Shown here: piece by piece, positions 1 to 12,700 of the stretch
Position numbering within the stretch: position 1 is the stretch's first letter
Layout: the number at the start of each line of letters is the position of its first letter
From: Diphasiastrum complanatum
Lineage: Eukaryota > Streptophyta > Lycopodiopsida > Lycopodiales > Lycopodiaceae
Direction of reading: 5' to 3'
NCBI GenBank assembly: GCA_029204225.1
Contig: CM055113.1
Location: forward strand, 14,399,471 to 14,463,470
DNA length: 64,000 nt
Position numbers and translations under genes: made by a program
Notes under the pieces: generated by a model
Database searches by the model: none
What the model saw: only the letters and a program-made list of their open reading frames with translations
Told to the model about the DNA's origin: nothing

Positions 1-422
1 GCATAACATTGCAATTTTTTTATCAACAAATTAGCTTAACAAGCTACCACATGGCTCTCAATTGTAAGGTACTTAGCATCCTTTCAAATGCATATTAAGC
101 TCACGCTTATATTTTTACTCATTAATACCATATTGAAATTACTGTCAAATTTTGATTATAGAATTTTCTCAATATAGAAACACATCATAATGTCCATAAA
201 TACATAAGATAGCATGTAATATTCAACTGATAATAACTTCAATTCGTTAGAGCATAATAATTTGACATAATCATCACTTGATTTTCAGTTCACATTTTAT
301 TATAAGTATACACTTATTCAAAATCTAAAAAAAATCTTATTTGCTTTTAAATTAATCATAAAGTTGTTGTTTATTAACATAGTATTCATAATAGTTATAA
401 TTTTTTTTTTAGAACAAACTAA
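1..422. other. AT-rich DNA, no feature seen
   Basis: AT-rich sequence with frequent stops in all frames. I see no gene, RNA or recognisable transposon motif before the palindromic element that follows. Confidence 0.5.
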
Positions 423-928
423 TTTTGCCATGTGTGGCATTGCCACACATGGTAAATTTCCAAAGCAATTTTTTTTTTAAATATTGTGTTTTGATATTGT
501 CACGTGTGGCAAATTTTGCCACACGTGGCAAATTTTTTGACAAATTTTGTCACGCGTGGCAATAAAAAAAGCCATCGCTCTAGAATTTTCTTTGGAGATT
601 TGCCATGCGTGGCACTGCCACGCGTGGCAAATCCCAAAAGAATCATGTCAGATGACAATTGGTTAAATAACAACCGTACGTGGCACTTCCACGTGTGGCT
701 GTGCCACGTCAACGTATTTTGGCACTCATATTTTAAGTTTTGTGTTAAAAAAAATTTGCGTGGCAGTGAATTTTTTTTGCCGGACCTCACCTCCAGCCTG
801 GATTTCACCGGCAGGGTCCTCGGAAAAGTTTTGGCGTGAATGTGCCATGCGTGACAGTGCCACGCATAAGAAAAATATCAAAATTTAAGCTAAGTATCGG
901 GTTCGCGTGGCAGCATCGCGTGGCAAAA
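423..928. repeat. Palindrome-rich element built on TGCCACG / CGTGGCA
   Basis: About ten copies of the word TGCCACG or its complement occur in both orientations, giving hairpins. At 423-456 TTTTGCCATGTGTGGCA faces its complement. At 598-632 two 17-nt arms match at 16 positions around one base. Both outer ends read TTTTGCCA inward (423-430 and 921-928). The middle is T-rich. The open frames crossing this block are by-products of the repeated words. I could not find a convincing target-site duplication. The architecture matches the hAT-like elements at 55642-55932 and 61183-61639, so a non-autonomous DNA transposon is the best guess. Confidence 0.6.
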
Positions 929-3907
929 CACACATATGTGTAGTTGTGCAAGTCATCCAAATAAATTGATTCTCCAGTGTTGGGAGCAAGAGATATATCC
1001 TATAGTGATTATAGGACAACTAGATGATCAATGGATCTCTAGAATATCAGATAACACGATTAAGGATTTTCTGGAAAGAAAAGCTGATGGTATGGGACAT
1101 CAGTAATTTTGGAAAGAGAATTCTAGGACTGTAAAGATCTGATGATCAATGGTGTATTTTAGTACCTAGTCGTGATATGGAAAAAATAAAACTATTTGAT
1201 CAAATGTGGGGTATTTTGAAAAATTTTGAGGTTTAATCTAGATCCCAATTTGGTATCTCATTATTTACAAAATCAGAGGCCCTCAAATCTATTTCTCTCT
1301 TTCTTAATTAATCCTTTATTGTTTAGTAATTTCTCGAATATAAGACATCAGACTCGTTTATATGATTCTTTTCAGCATGAAGTTATTTTTCTAAAGACTA
1401 TTATGTCATATAAATTACGTACTTGTGTGAATAAACTTGAAAGTCAGATAAATTCTAAAGTCAAAGTGGTTCAATGTCTTAAACCTTGGATATCTCTGTT
1501 GCATAAATGGATTTCAGGAAAATAATAGTTCTGTCACTCAGGTTGAAAATATTTGAAGGAAAAGTCCTATTTGTAATAGAGTGAATCTTTTTGTGGAAGC
1601 ACTTATTACTGAATTTTCTTGGATTTAGATATTTTCATATATCATCTTTCCAAGTAACTTTTATTGAGATTTATAATTTCTTTAAAAGGAAGGGTGAAGT
1701 GGTGGGATAAAATTCTATTTGGGAATCTGTGGGTTGCATAGTTTTCGAAAGAGAACTAGTTGTGGTATAGAAATGAGATTTGATCTGAAAGGAATTTCGG
1801 ATAGATTCAGAGTAAGATGCCTAATTGGAACTTTTCGAATGTGAGGAATTCTCTAGGGATTGTGTGGACAATCTGGAACTAGAACAGGTTTGGAATTTGA
1901 ATCATTATCTATAAGTAGTACAATAAAAGGTCAAAGGTTACCAATTTCATTTTGATTGGAATAGAAGTAAGTTTGATCAGAATTTAAGTTTGAGAGTTCT
2001 GTATTGGATCAACCTAATCTTAGTTTGAGTACTAGGATCAAAGAGGGGTTGATTGAGAGGAAGGAATTATGTTATTAGAGGTATGTAGGATTGGAAAACT
2101 ATTGAGATTGAATTAGTCTCAAAGATTTCCCAGATATGTTATTTACTCATGAGAAATAGAGAATTTTGTGTAGCTGAGTTACAAGATCTCAATGAGATAT
2201 GTGAGTAACATATGTGGGTTCTGGACGAATCTGCCAGATAAAGAATGTGTTTATATACTGGGTCATAGTGAGATTATTCACATATGTGCACGATCAATCT
2301 TGTATGAATCTACTGTGTATTCCTAGTTACTAAGGTTATCTGGTGCACTTAACCTATAATAAATGATTTGGATATGGATCTAAATGTGGTGTTATACAGG
2401 TATAATTAAGATCTGCACCTAGACATTTAAGATTTCTGAATCATTGGAAATTAACTTGAGTAGATGATTACTCTTGGGTGAAGTTATTTGGTAAAACGAT
2501 CAGTGTGATGTGGATTCACCAAAAAATGATAGTTTTGATTTATATTGCTTGTAAGACGCATGATTAGTGAATCATTTTGGTTCATCAATTAAAATTATGT
2601 ACATTGGATATACATTATTCTTGGGATAGAGTATATCTTAGTTAAACAATAGACTCAACTCATTAGTGATTGTATTCCAGAGAGCGCTCAATTGGATAAT
2701 GAATCATACTGAATCCAACAATAATAACTGAATTTATATTCAATAGGACTTTGGTTATCTAGATTTGATTCTAGATTGTACTTTAAAGTTTTGTAGTTGA
2801 AGATGATTGTCATTTTGTATGCGTTCAATTACCAATGGTTATAGAACTTGAATCTTGCATTTCAGTTAAAAAATCCTATTCGAAGAATATTCCTAAAATC
2901 CAGTATTTTCTTAGTGAAAAGATTTTGGAATGATTCTTAATTCTCCTAAGTTATGTTGGACATATACTCCAGTATCCTGTAAATGATTATGGTTTTGGAT
3001 TCCAGAAAATTATGATTGACGAATCATATGAATTTAAATATTTATGATTGACGAATCATAAATAGATACTTAATTATTGTTAGAGGATTCAAAGGAATGG
3101 TAATGGTTCTTGTGTTATGAAATATTCTTGATCTGTTATTTGAGTAAGAATTCATATCAGTGTTCGGAATCTCCCTACTCCAGTATTTTAATTGAGAACC
3201 TATGGATCTCAGAGACATTATATTTATCTAGTGGATGATATTCTGCTACAGTTTGTGGTCTGCAGATGCTTGAGTACAGTTCTTCATTTGATTGGATCTT
3301 GAGTTATCATAGGAGACAAACAAGTCTATTAAGATGAATGAATGCTATTTTCTTGTATTTGGTGCTAGAAATAGGAGCATTTAACTCAAAAGAGTATCTG
3401 GGATACTCAGAGTTGAGTTTTAATCATTCTATATCTTAATGATTCTCCTAGAGATTCTAGTTGAATGAATTATCATATCTTAGAATTGGATTCTAAGGAT
3501 AGTTGTACTTGGAAGCTTCAAAATTACCTGCCAAAGTGGTGAACAATTTCATATTGTAATTATAATTATTATATCATTTCTTTAACTTTAGTCTCCTGAG
3601 TTGGGTAATATTACACTAAGTTAGTTCACGTAAGTGTTTTCCATGAAGGTGATATTACTAACTTGTGTTGAGTGTAACCTAGTTGAGACATTTATCGCTT
3701 AATATTTTTTTCAAACTTGAGTTATACTCCAGAACAGAGATTACCAATTGAAAAATTGATTATCTCTGAGTACTTGTTTGATATGAAAGTCAAACTAAGG
3801 ATAATGATTTCCTAGGTTAATATTGAAAGTTAAAAGAATTATTCTTGTAATTCTTTCTTGTCTTGAGGAGCTTCTAAGGATAGAAGTAGTTTAAGGAGGG
3901 AAGAATG
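929..3907 (+). other. Probable decayed retrotransposon interior
   Basis: AT-rich, CpG-poor sequence running up to a purine tract and the LTR-like block at 3908. The only coding echo I can read is a stretch near 3215-3250 that translates to YIYLVDDILL, like the catalytic Asp-Asp box of reverse transcriptases. Some 170 bases on, a frame reads KEYLGYSELS, resembling the block downstream of gypsy RT. Many stops and frame changes break the rest. A 100-codon frame at 1226-1525 has no recognisable domain. The position before an LTR supports an old element body, but the domain evidence is weak. Confidence 0.35.
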
Positions 3908-4386
3908 TTATGGCCCTATTCGGTTAAGGACTTGGAATAGTCCTAATATGGTAGATCGGCCCTCCAGTATTCAAGATTATTGGTCACGCCGAGATTTAAT
4001 TCCATGTTGAGGCCTGTTTGTGACTAATTACCTTGAGAGGACCCAGACAGTCTAATTGAAACATATGGAGTATTGCATGTCTGTGTGACAAATATAGGCA
4101 AGAGAACTGCCTGAAGATGTGTGGTCTATTTATAGTTGACCTGCATGGGGGTTGCATGGTTTCATGCATAGGACTCTACTCTCTATATAATAAGGTAGGG
4201 ATTCTCTCGTCGACATATTGGGTTTAGGTCACTAGTTTCTCTCTTCTCCTCTTGCTTCATACGGCATGGATTGGGGGCTAGATCCAAGTTTGATCTAGGA
4301 TTGGTTGGGCGGTTTGGCTTCGTAGTCTCTCTTATTGTGTTCTCCTATCCTCATCTTAGGGGAAATCCTTTAGGGTCTTTACAACA
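3908..4386 (+). mobile_element. LTR-like block (solo or 3' LTR)
   Basis: A purine tract (TTTAAGGAGGGAAGAA) is directly followed by TGTTATGGCCC. This is the polypurine-tract/LTR junction expected for a + strand LTR retrotransposon. A TATA-like CTATATAATAAG lies near 4175, and the block ends around TTTACAACA near 4386, giving TG...CA ends. No second copy was noticed in the window, so the boundaries rest on these motifs only. Confidence 0.5.
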
Positions 4387-4399
4387 TCGTAGCATGTCA

Positions 4400-4735
4400 A
4401 GCTTCAAAAGAAGTTGTATGGATCAGGTTATTACTTCACGACTTACATCACACTCAATTCAATGCTACCACCAATCTGTGTGACAAGTTGAGCTGTATTT
4501 CACTGTCACTGAATTTCAAATTTCATGGCAAATCCAAGAACATAGAAATCCAGTATCATTTCATTTGGGAGAAATTTTTCTCAGGGCAAGTGATCTTTCA
4601 ATACTGCTTCACAACAGAAATGGTCGTAGACATCTTCACCAAAGCTCTTCCCAGGATCAAGCATCAGAAGTTCTTCGACATGCTGAACTTGATGAAGATA
4701 CCAAGGCACCAACCGTAACCTTAAGGGAGATTGTT
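4400..4735 (+). pseudogene. Ty1/copia RNase H C-terminal remnant
   Basis: The + strand translation keeps the end of a copia RNase H: CISLSLNFKFHGKSKNIEIQ, then a block ending VVDIFTKALPR and KFFDMLNL. These correspond to the substrate-strand histidine region (normally HSRTKHIEI) and the ADIFTKAL motif of copia elements. The histidine region is degraded. A short purine run (TAAGGGAGA) and the LTR start TGTTGGAAATTAAG follow at once, so this is the 3' end of an element cut off on its 5' side. Confidence 0.75.
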
Positions 4736-5300
4736 GGAAATTAAGCCCACAGTTGTCTCCTTGGTGAATGACTATTTCTATTTCATGATTCTTTCTGCAC
4801 GTTTATTGATCGTTGATCTAGGGTCAAGTGAAAGCAACTTTGGTTCTATGTATGCTCATCTGATACCTGCAGGAATTACAACTTAGATAGCCAAATTGTT
4901 TGAAGAATGTCTACAACGACTTTCGGCTGATCTCCAGCAAAGGGTAACCAATCCTATCATAATTTCAAGTTCAGATGTTAAGTTCAATCACTTGAAGTCA
5001 TTGAAGACTCGGCCATTTTCAAGGACTTCTAAGAACTAGCATTTAGAACAAGTCTACGGAAATATCGCAACAGTCTGCAAAAATACACTAAGTGTCGATA
5101 CAGTTTGCAGAAATGAACTATGTTTTCAACAGTGTCAGCTTTTTCGCATTTCCCGAAATGCTGAACTTCAGCATAGTTCACAAGTTCAACTTTTTGTGAC
5201 AGTGTCGGCTTTTTGTGACAATGTCGGCTTTTGGCGACAATGCTCTTATAACAAGTTAACCTCTTCAAAATAGTTGACAAGAAGAAGCCAAAGGCTCAAA
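4733..5300 (+). mobile_element. 3' LTR of the copia remnant, with repeated words
   Basis: Begins with TGTTGGAAATTAAGCCC just after the polypurine run. Between 5090 and 5240 it carries direct repeats of GTGTCGGCTTTTTGTGACA-like units and a perfect inverted repeat at 5158-5174 (ATGCTGAA-C-TTCAGCAT). The 3' boundary was not determined; 5300 is an estimate. Repeated palindromic words inside LTRs are known from plant Sirevirus-type copia elements. Assignment to that group is inference. Confidence 0.45.
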
Positions 5301-6200
5301 GGAAAGACCCAAATTGAAACGCAACAAATTTGAAATCAAGCTTAGCCTCATAGTTGCACATGAGTATTGTAACAAGTCTACTTAAGTAGCATGGTAAACA
5401 CCATTTTCAGCTGAAGATGTGGCTCGTGGACGATCTACCCAGATTAATGTTAGTACACCATTTATCAGGTGCATTCAAGATGGTAACATGACAGTTTGAG
5501 TTGAAGACTTCATCTTGCTGCAATACAGACACCTATTCTCGTTTTAGATTGCTTTGTGTTAAAGAACATCAAATCTCCCTTGGCAATTGCATCGTGTAAG
5601 TTTGATGTCTCAAGGTTGAGGCAATCACAGATTAGACAGGAATTTCGCTTCAATAATTCCCAAGAACGACTTGATTTGTAGATATGCTGCCACATGCCCA
5701 ACAAAAGAAACAAGAAGCTATTCGCACCAACTTTCTTTTTATCCTCCATTTGTCAATCAAAATCAGTCACAACCAAATGCCCGGGATAGTTGTGGCTTCA
5801 ATCGAATAACGATAAAACAAAACTTGTACCCCTTCCTGGGGATGTAAAGATGCACATCTCTCCCTCATCGTTCTACATGATTGATGTTGTTGCTTTGATG
5901 CAACAACCTCCTAACATCGTCGCGTGGCGCTCCAGGACCCAGGCGCCGGGAACTGGGACCAGTGCCCGGGAGGGAGCGTCAGCACCTGTGGCTTGGGGTG
6001 CCGGGCACCAGTGACAGGCCATGGGACGTACAGTACAGCCCGTACATCCCCCTGAGCATTTTCTAACTCAAGGCCCACCGATGCTCCTCTTAGGTATCCT
6101 TTAACATTGACGTTTTTTCAAACTCCATTCGGTGACCTGAACACATAATATTAATAGCCTTTTTGCAAGGCAAGGCCAAAAAGTGGATAATGTGAGGTGG
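5301..6200. other. Unassigned region with a GC-rich palindromic patch
   Basis: No gene is recognised. Around 5925-6012 a GC-rich patch repeats the words CCAGGCGCCGGG and GTGCCGGGCACCAGTG in both orientations. It resembles, on a small scale, the palindromic elements elsewhere in the window. Short open frames crossing the region have no recognisable domain. Confidence 0.35.
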
Positions 6201-6225
6201 TCCAGCGTGCTTGACCTTGCCATTT

Positions 6226-6330
6226 ACGTGGCTCCAAATTCACCCACGCTCAGCAGCTTTGCTACTGGATTCCTCTTCTTCTTCTTTGTTTTCTTCTTTT
6301 TTTCCTATTTGTTTTTGTGAGGGCCGATAA
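6226..6330 (+). promoter_or_regulatory. Likely promoter/leader of the Mpv17-type gene
   Basis: An ACGTGGC box (6226-6232), the G-box/ABRE core common in plant light- and stress-regulated promoters, is followed by a CT-rich stretch at about 6262-6310. CT-rich stretches of this kind are common in plant 5' leaders. No clear TATA box was found, so the transcription start is not placed. The assignment rests on position about 400-500 bases before the start codon. Confidence 0.3.
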
Positions 6331-6417
6331 TACATTTCCTTTTACGTCAATTATTTCTCTCACAAAGATGCGGAGGAGATTTTTCTTCTGATTCTGCAGG
6401 CGGAGCCAAAGGCAACC

Positions 6418-6576
6418 ATGATCGTCACACCATTGTGCGTGCTCCCATTTCTGATCGCCTCCATTGTTCTAACCTCAGGCTCAGGGTGGGTTGCCATAGA
6501 TCGAATAGCTGCTTTGGGTCAGAATTTTCGCTCCTTAAGCACACAGATCGTGCCGGATAGCATGTACAGCAGCTGA
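6418..6576 (+). CDS. Upstream ORF in the leader of the Mpv17-type gene
   Basis: A 52-codon frame starting ATG ATC and ending TGA lies about 140 bases before the main start, in the presumed 5' leader. Its N-terminus is strikingly hydrophobic (MIVTPLCVLPFLIASIVL), like a signal peptide, and the rest is polar. A second, seven-codon upstream frame begins at 6369. If these lie in the mature leader they would lower translation of the main frame. An intron in the leader (a possible donor near 6588, a possible acceptor near 6647) would still leave them 5' of the main start. Coding status is unproven. Confidence 0.3.
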   Translation: MIVTPLCVLPFLIASIVLTSGSGWVAIDRIAALGQNFRSLSTQIVPDSMYSS

Positions 6577-6719
6577 ATTTTGCTTCAGGTTCTTCGTTTT
6601 TGGAAAGATTATATTCTGAGACTGTGGTTTGATGCTTGTATATACAGATACAGAATCGTGAAGGGGATATAATTGATTATAGGCTTTTGGGTTGTTGTTT
6701 TCCAAGCAGCGGATTAGGG

Positions 6720-9700
6720 ATGAGTACATTCGGGCTAGCAGCCCCGAGACTTCAGCCAAGGCCTTTTTTGTTTTCTGCTCAAGATGTTGCCTATTATGCT
6801 TGCACTGCCGAGGTCAGTTGTCTGCTATCGCTTTGTAGCTCGAGATTGGCTGCCTCTGCTATGTTGAGAGGATCGTCTGATCGCTTGATTGCTAGTCCAC
6901 ATAGTGCTGGCATGCCCTCCAAATTGTGCGTGAGACGGAGACATATTTCCGTGGAATCAGGAGGCTTGCTTGAATGCAAGAGAGTGTCCTCTTGTAGAAG
7001 ATTGCCGGGACTTATATCCGTTGCAGCAACGGCTACAACAGAAGACACGGGGGCCTCTCCTCAAACTGCCGAACTGCGCATATCCGAGTTTGCAAGTGAT
7101 GGCAATGGACAAGGCCTCTCAAACCAAAGTTCGTTCTCTCTTGACTCATCGGCAACTGCCGCAGCAGCAGCAGCTGGTAGTTATTCGAAAGTGCAAGTTG
7201 CTGCGGCAGCTCAATCTCTATACATGCCTACGCTAATTTGGTTTGCGAAGACGGAGGAGGAGGAAAGGCAAGTGATAGATAGGATAATTAATGCCTCCAT
7301 ATTAGGAGCTGCAGGAGTATACGCTTTCACCAAAGTCTTCACTGTGGATCAAGATTACTGGCATGTAAGTCTGTGTAATCCCTCACATGGCCTTCACAAA
7401 AGATTGAGAATATGACAGGATTTTTCTTTGATTTGAGACTTTTCTAGGCCATGTCGTCAATTTTAAGTTCGAGTGATGTAAGAATTGTGCTGCAATGTGG
7501 AGTTCAAGCAGTTCCATCTAGTTGATAATTGCGTATGGAAATTTTTTTATTGATTAGCTCTTGTCATCTGCTGGCAGGGATGGACGATGTTTGAAATTTT
7601 GAAATATGCTCCAATACATAACTGGGCTGCATATGAAGAAGCTTTAAAGAATCATCCTGTCCTGGCCAAGATGATGATAAGTGGGATTGTTTACTCTGTT
7701 GGAGATTGGATGGCTCAGGTACTCGTTTTTGCCATATCTCAAAAATAGGTCTACTCATTCTAGCAAAGTTAGTTTCCAAGTTTAGTTCTTGTGTCTACGT
7801 ACTTTCTTACCTTCTTACATTGTGCCATTAATCTGGATTTTGCGCTTTCTACTCCTGGCAGTGTTACGAAGGCAAGCCTATGCTGGATTTTAGTCGAGTT
7901 CGAATGCTAAGATCTGGTCTTGTTGGGTTTTGCTTGCACGGATCACTCTCACACTTTTATTATCATTTTTGCGAGGTACACCTTAATTTTCTCAATGCCT
8001 CTTGGTCACAATCATCTTGCTTTGGTTTGCAGGAATCTTCTATGTTTAACAAATCTTTCTATTCTTTGGGGCCTTGTTTGAGAAGCTGTAAAAAATAAGG
8101 AAACGTGCTTTGAACGTGGAATTGGAACAGGTGGACCTTTTTTAAAACAGAAACTGATTTTCGACATGTTGTACTGCAGGCAATCTTTCCATTCAAAGAT
8201 TGGTGGGTTGTCCCTCTAAAAGTTGCATTTGATCAAACCATATGGTCTGCGTTTTGGAATAGTGTTTACTATATCACATTGGGCTTGTTACGCCTCGAGT
8301 CACCAATCACTATCCTATCGGAGTTGAGAGCAACCTTTTTCCCTCTTCTAACGGTACAGTCTACTTTGAATATCCATTCGAACTTTTCCAAGTGTGTATG
8401 TGTTTAAGTCATTTAGATTTTACATGATGTCACACTTGCATAGTTCAGCCTTCAGATTTTGGCTGCTTATGCTCACAAGGAGTTGCGTAAAGTCTTTGTT
8501 CATTTCATTAGTTGCTTAAGGGTGGTAAAGCATGTTGATTATTTATGTTAAATGCTATCTATAAGATGCCATCCTTGATTTATAATGCAATCTTAGATAT
8601 GTGAAAGTTGAAACCATGGACAATGTTGAACATTGTTCTCATTCTTCTATGCTCCATATCAAATTAGTTCATTGAGAGAAGCTGAATAGTTTTTGAGTGA
8701 CCCCTACATTCGAAACTCATTGGTTTGGGAAATCGTTTTACAACCTGGCATTTCTTAATGGTGAGAATGTTGGTGAAATATCAGGATAGATGTAGTTTCC
8801 TCTCCATGATTCATGTTGAGGCTTAAGAATGGCCCCCTCTTCGCCTTTGTAAGTGTTTCCTTGATGGAGATATTTCATAGAGCTCGAGTCGCCAAATCTT
8901 TTCAAGTCTGAGACCTTAGTTAGAAGATCATGGTTGTTAAAGGATGCAAAGGATGACTTGTATGGAAGGCATTCAATCTGTTCTATCAATTATAGTGATT
9001 GCCTCTTTTATCTTTGTTATGATGTGTCTTCCGATTGAGTAAAATTTACATTTTATTTTACCACCACCCACATTTGTTTCATGTTACATAGTTACCATTG
9101 ATTGCTTTCACATATGTAATAGGTTAGCAAAATTGCTATCATCTTCTTTCCTAAGAAACATGCACAATATCTTGCTCATAACTCATAGAATGATGATTTA
9201 ACAACCACGCTTGGATGTCCCTGCGCTACAGTATGTATATATAGCTACAACCCAAGCTTATCCACTGGTGCATGTATAGTGTGCATGGTCACTTTTTGAT
9301 ATCCATGCCTTATCCTAAGGTGAGAGGCTATTCAACCACAATCAATTAGGGACGTAACATACTTCTCTCGCTATAGCCGGGAGAATTCTTCTTTAAGCTT
9401 TCAGTTCTTTCTCAAGAGTCATCATCTTATGATTTACCTTTCCATTGAATCGAGTATTGAGATACTGCACGACTTCTCAATTATTTCTCTCTCCTTCCTA
9501 TCAAGTACTTTTTGACCATGAAGATTTTGGATAATTTTTTCAACTCGGCCAACTCTTCCTCAAAAGCAAGGGAATCCCTATTGTGTAAACCTTGCTCAAT
9601 TGAGCCTACTCGCATAAAAAAAAAGGACGTATTTGTACTTCCCGAAGAAGTCTTAACTCAGAAGCTAAAGAGCCAACTCATCTTATTATTCTGAAAGGTC

Positions 9701-12700
9701 CACAATATCTTGCAGTTAGTTTGTAATGTTTTAAACATACACCCAATCATCTTGAAACTCTCTAGGAGCTCTTTTCAAAATCACATAATTTCTCACTCGA
9801 TCAGGACCGCTTTGGACACTAACACATGCTAGCATACCATCTCTTGCATGTGACTCAAAAAATCGGCTGCCTTTTGAATTTTAATCCCCTTGTTTTTACA
9901 ACAATTGATCATCTAGATTGGAAATCATACCTAATCATGAAGGAATTGTACCCAGTGGCAAAATGTGTATGACCATCGTAAACAAACTTCCTGAAGGGAA
10001 GGTGTTACTCCGATTTAGATTGCCTACTAGATGTGCGTGTATGTAGCATATCCTCCATCGTCTAATTAGTCCTTTCCATTTGACTATCATATTTGGGATG
10101 ATTTGAAGAACTAAAGGTTAATGAGATTTCTAGGAATACCATAGTCAGAAGTGTCTTGTGATTACTCACGAGTCACCACAATTGATGGTAATTCATAGAG
10201 TCTAAACAACCTCTCAACAACGATTGGAATTATCTGATGCTTTAGTCATCATCTTCACCAAGATAAAAAAGGTAGCTAGTTTAGTGACATGATCTACCAC
10301 TACACAATCTGCATCATTGCCTTTTCAAGTCTTAAAACAACAAGATCCTTTGAGATACTCTCCCATCTCTTTTTGGGAATCATGAAATAGGCCACTTGCT
10401 CTTAAGCCTTTAGCTTTATTGAGCTGGCATTGTTTACATATGAGTACATGACATTCCACTCATGCGTGATTTGATGTCTTATGTGATTCTTCTTTGGCAC
10501 ATACACCGTACTACCCTTGAATAACAATCCATATTAGATATAATACCAATTTACTATTCTTCTCTTCCTCCTAGAAGACTGAGCATTGTGCATCTTAGTG
10601 TTACCACTCTAGTGGATATCACTTGCCTGAACGAATCCGACCAAAATGTGATTTAATTTGACAGAGCTCTTTGGGGGACAAGTAGAAATCATATTTCAAT
10701 GAATGAAAGTGAATTCACTTCACTCATCCTGCTAAAGACATTAACCACCTGATTGGGAGCACCTTTGCTGTAACAGATTTCATAATCAATCTCTTACATG
10801 AGTTTGGCCCGCCAAGCCTTCTAACCTCAAGATGGTTACAAAAATATTTAAGGGTTGATGGGTCGGTACTACAAAAGTGTGATTACACCAAAAAGCTCCT
10901 TCTATTTGTTGTAAAAACAGAGAATGCTAGAATAGCTCAAAATCTGGATTCAGGACTCTAGAGATGCTATTTTCAAGGACTACTTGAGCCTAACTGATCT
11001 AGGAATGAAACATGCATCTGAAATACACATAGAACAGCAAGCTGTAGATCATAAGAATGATCCTAATTCAATCCTATTTGAACTCTATTCATTGCCTATT
11101 GAATGAACCAAGAGGACTATTCCCTACTTGCTGGCTACATCAAATAGGTGCCTCAGATCTGAAAGAGATGGGATGAAAATTGGAAACCAGATCCAGCGCC
11201 CTACTCCAGATTGTTCGGTGGCTGCCCTGCTTCCAGAAGTGGAATTCGAGTGGGAGAAGATCAGAGAAGGAGCGCCCTCCTCTATGGATCAGTTTGCAAC
11301 AGATCTCATGCAAATCTGACAAGATTTGAGAGAGAAATGAATGATTGAACGAAACAGAACCAGCGCCCTCCTCCAAATGGTTGATTGCTGTCCTGGCTCA
11401 GATCTGCTCAGAATTCAAAGTGGGAATGACCTGACTAGTAGCGCCCTCCTCCAACCAACAGATTGCAACTGTTCTCACCGAATTTTGATGAGGGAAGAGG
11501 GAGAAACAAGCAAAAAACTAGATCAGATCCTCTTGCGAGCTACTACCAAAACTGAGATGAAGAAGAGAACAAAATGATGAAGAATGGAAGATTATCCCAG
11601 AATTCACACTCCTCCAAATCGTGGAGGTTCTATTTATAAGAAATGATGTATGTACAAGGCATGGGATGCTATTGCCAAGTGTCCAAGGTAGGTGGCAATT
11701 TGCATGTCTAATGCATGTGTCTAATTTGTCATGCATGCATGTCGCATGCAAACTAAGATATGTGGCAAACTAACTTTTTCTCCCCCATGCACATGTGCAT
11801 TGGGGTCTACCAAACTCAAGTGGGTATGTGGCATCAACATGCAAGAGGGCCTCCCACGAGTTTGCACTAAAAAAAATTTGCCTAAGTTTGGGCCTCAAAG
11901 TATTTTGTACCCATGTATGACCATGTGACAAGTTCTATTTATTTAACAAGGTTTACAAGTTCGACAATTCCCCCTTAAACTTGTTTAAATAAATAACTCC
12001 CAAAGCCTCCCGGTTCTTTTCAAATAAGCTCTTGTCCAAAGGTTTGGTGAAGATGTCGGCTACCATATCTTCACTTGGTACATACTCCACCTTGATGATT
12101 TGTTTTTCAGCCAAATCTCTGATGTGATGATATCTCATTGCTATGTGTTTGGTTCTTGGATGAAATACTGAAAGCTTAGCTGGATAGCTGAAGTGTTATC
12201 CATGAGAAGTAAGTAAGGATTTTCTTGAAAGACACCAAGCTGGTGCGAAATATATTGCATCCATAAGATCTCATTGCACGCCTTTGCTGCTGCTACATAT
12301 TCCGATTCACAAGAAGATTGAGCAACAATTGATTGCTTTTTACATACCCATGAGATGGCTGCACCTGCAACTAGACAAACACATCCAGAGATGCTTTTTG
12401 AATCATCCTTCCTGGACATCCAACTTGCATCTGTATAGGTGATTATCTCTATACTCTTGTCATGGGAAAAATAAAGTCCATAGTTTATAGTATGCTTGAG
12501 ATATTTCAAAACATGTTGTGCTAACTTCCAATGCTTCAAGCCTGGATTACCATTAAATTGACTAAGGCTGAAAACTGAAAAAGCTATTTCAGGCCTAGTC
12601 CAAGTTGCTAGATATATAAGGGAACCAATAAGATGCTGATAAGGAATAAGAGCCATTTGTGCTTTTTCTTCCTCGGTTGAAGGACAATCATCCTTTGATA

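Noticed and set aside
504-839. 111-codon frame on the + strand
   Set aside because: It runs through the TGCCACG palindrome array, and an equally long frame exists on the other strand.
423-928. CRISPR-like array of regularly spaced palindromes
   Set aside because: The spacing is irregular, there are no unique equal-length spacers, and the context is a plant nuclear genome.
6636-6719. Upstream extension of the Mpv17-type protein by 28 residues
   Set aside because: The first codon of that extension is TTG, not ATG, and an in-frame TGA lies at 6630. The first ATG is at 6720.
11128-11577. Small proteins inside the copia LTRs
   Set aside because: The same frames occur in both LTRs, overlap on both strands, and encode nothing recognisable.
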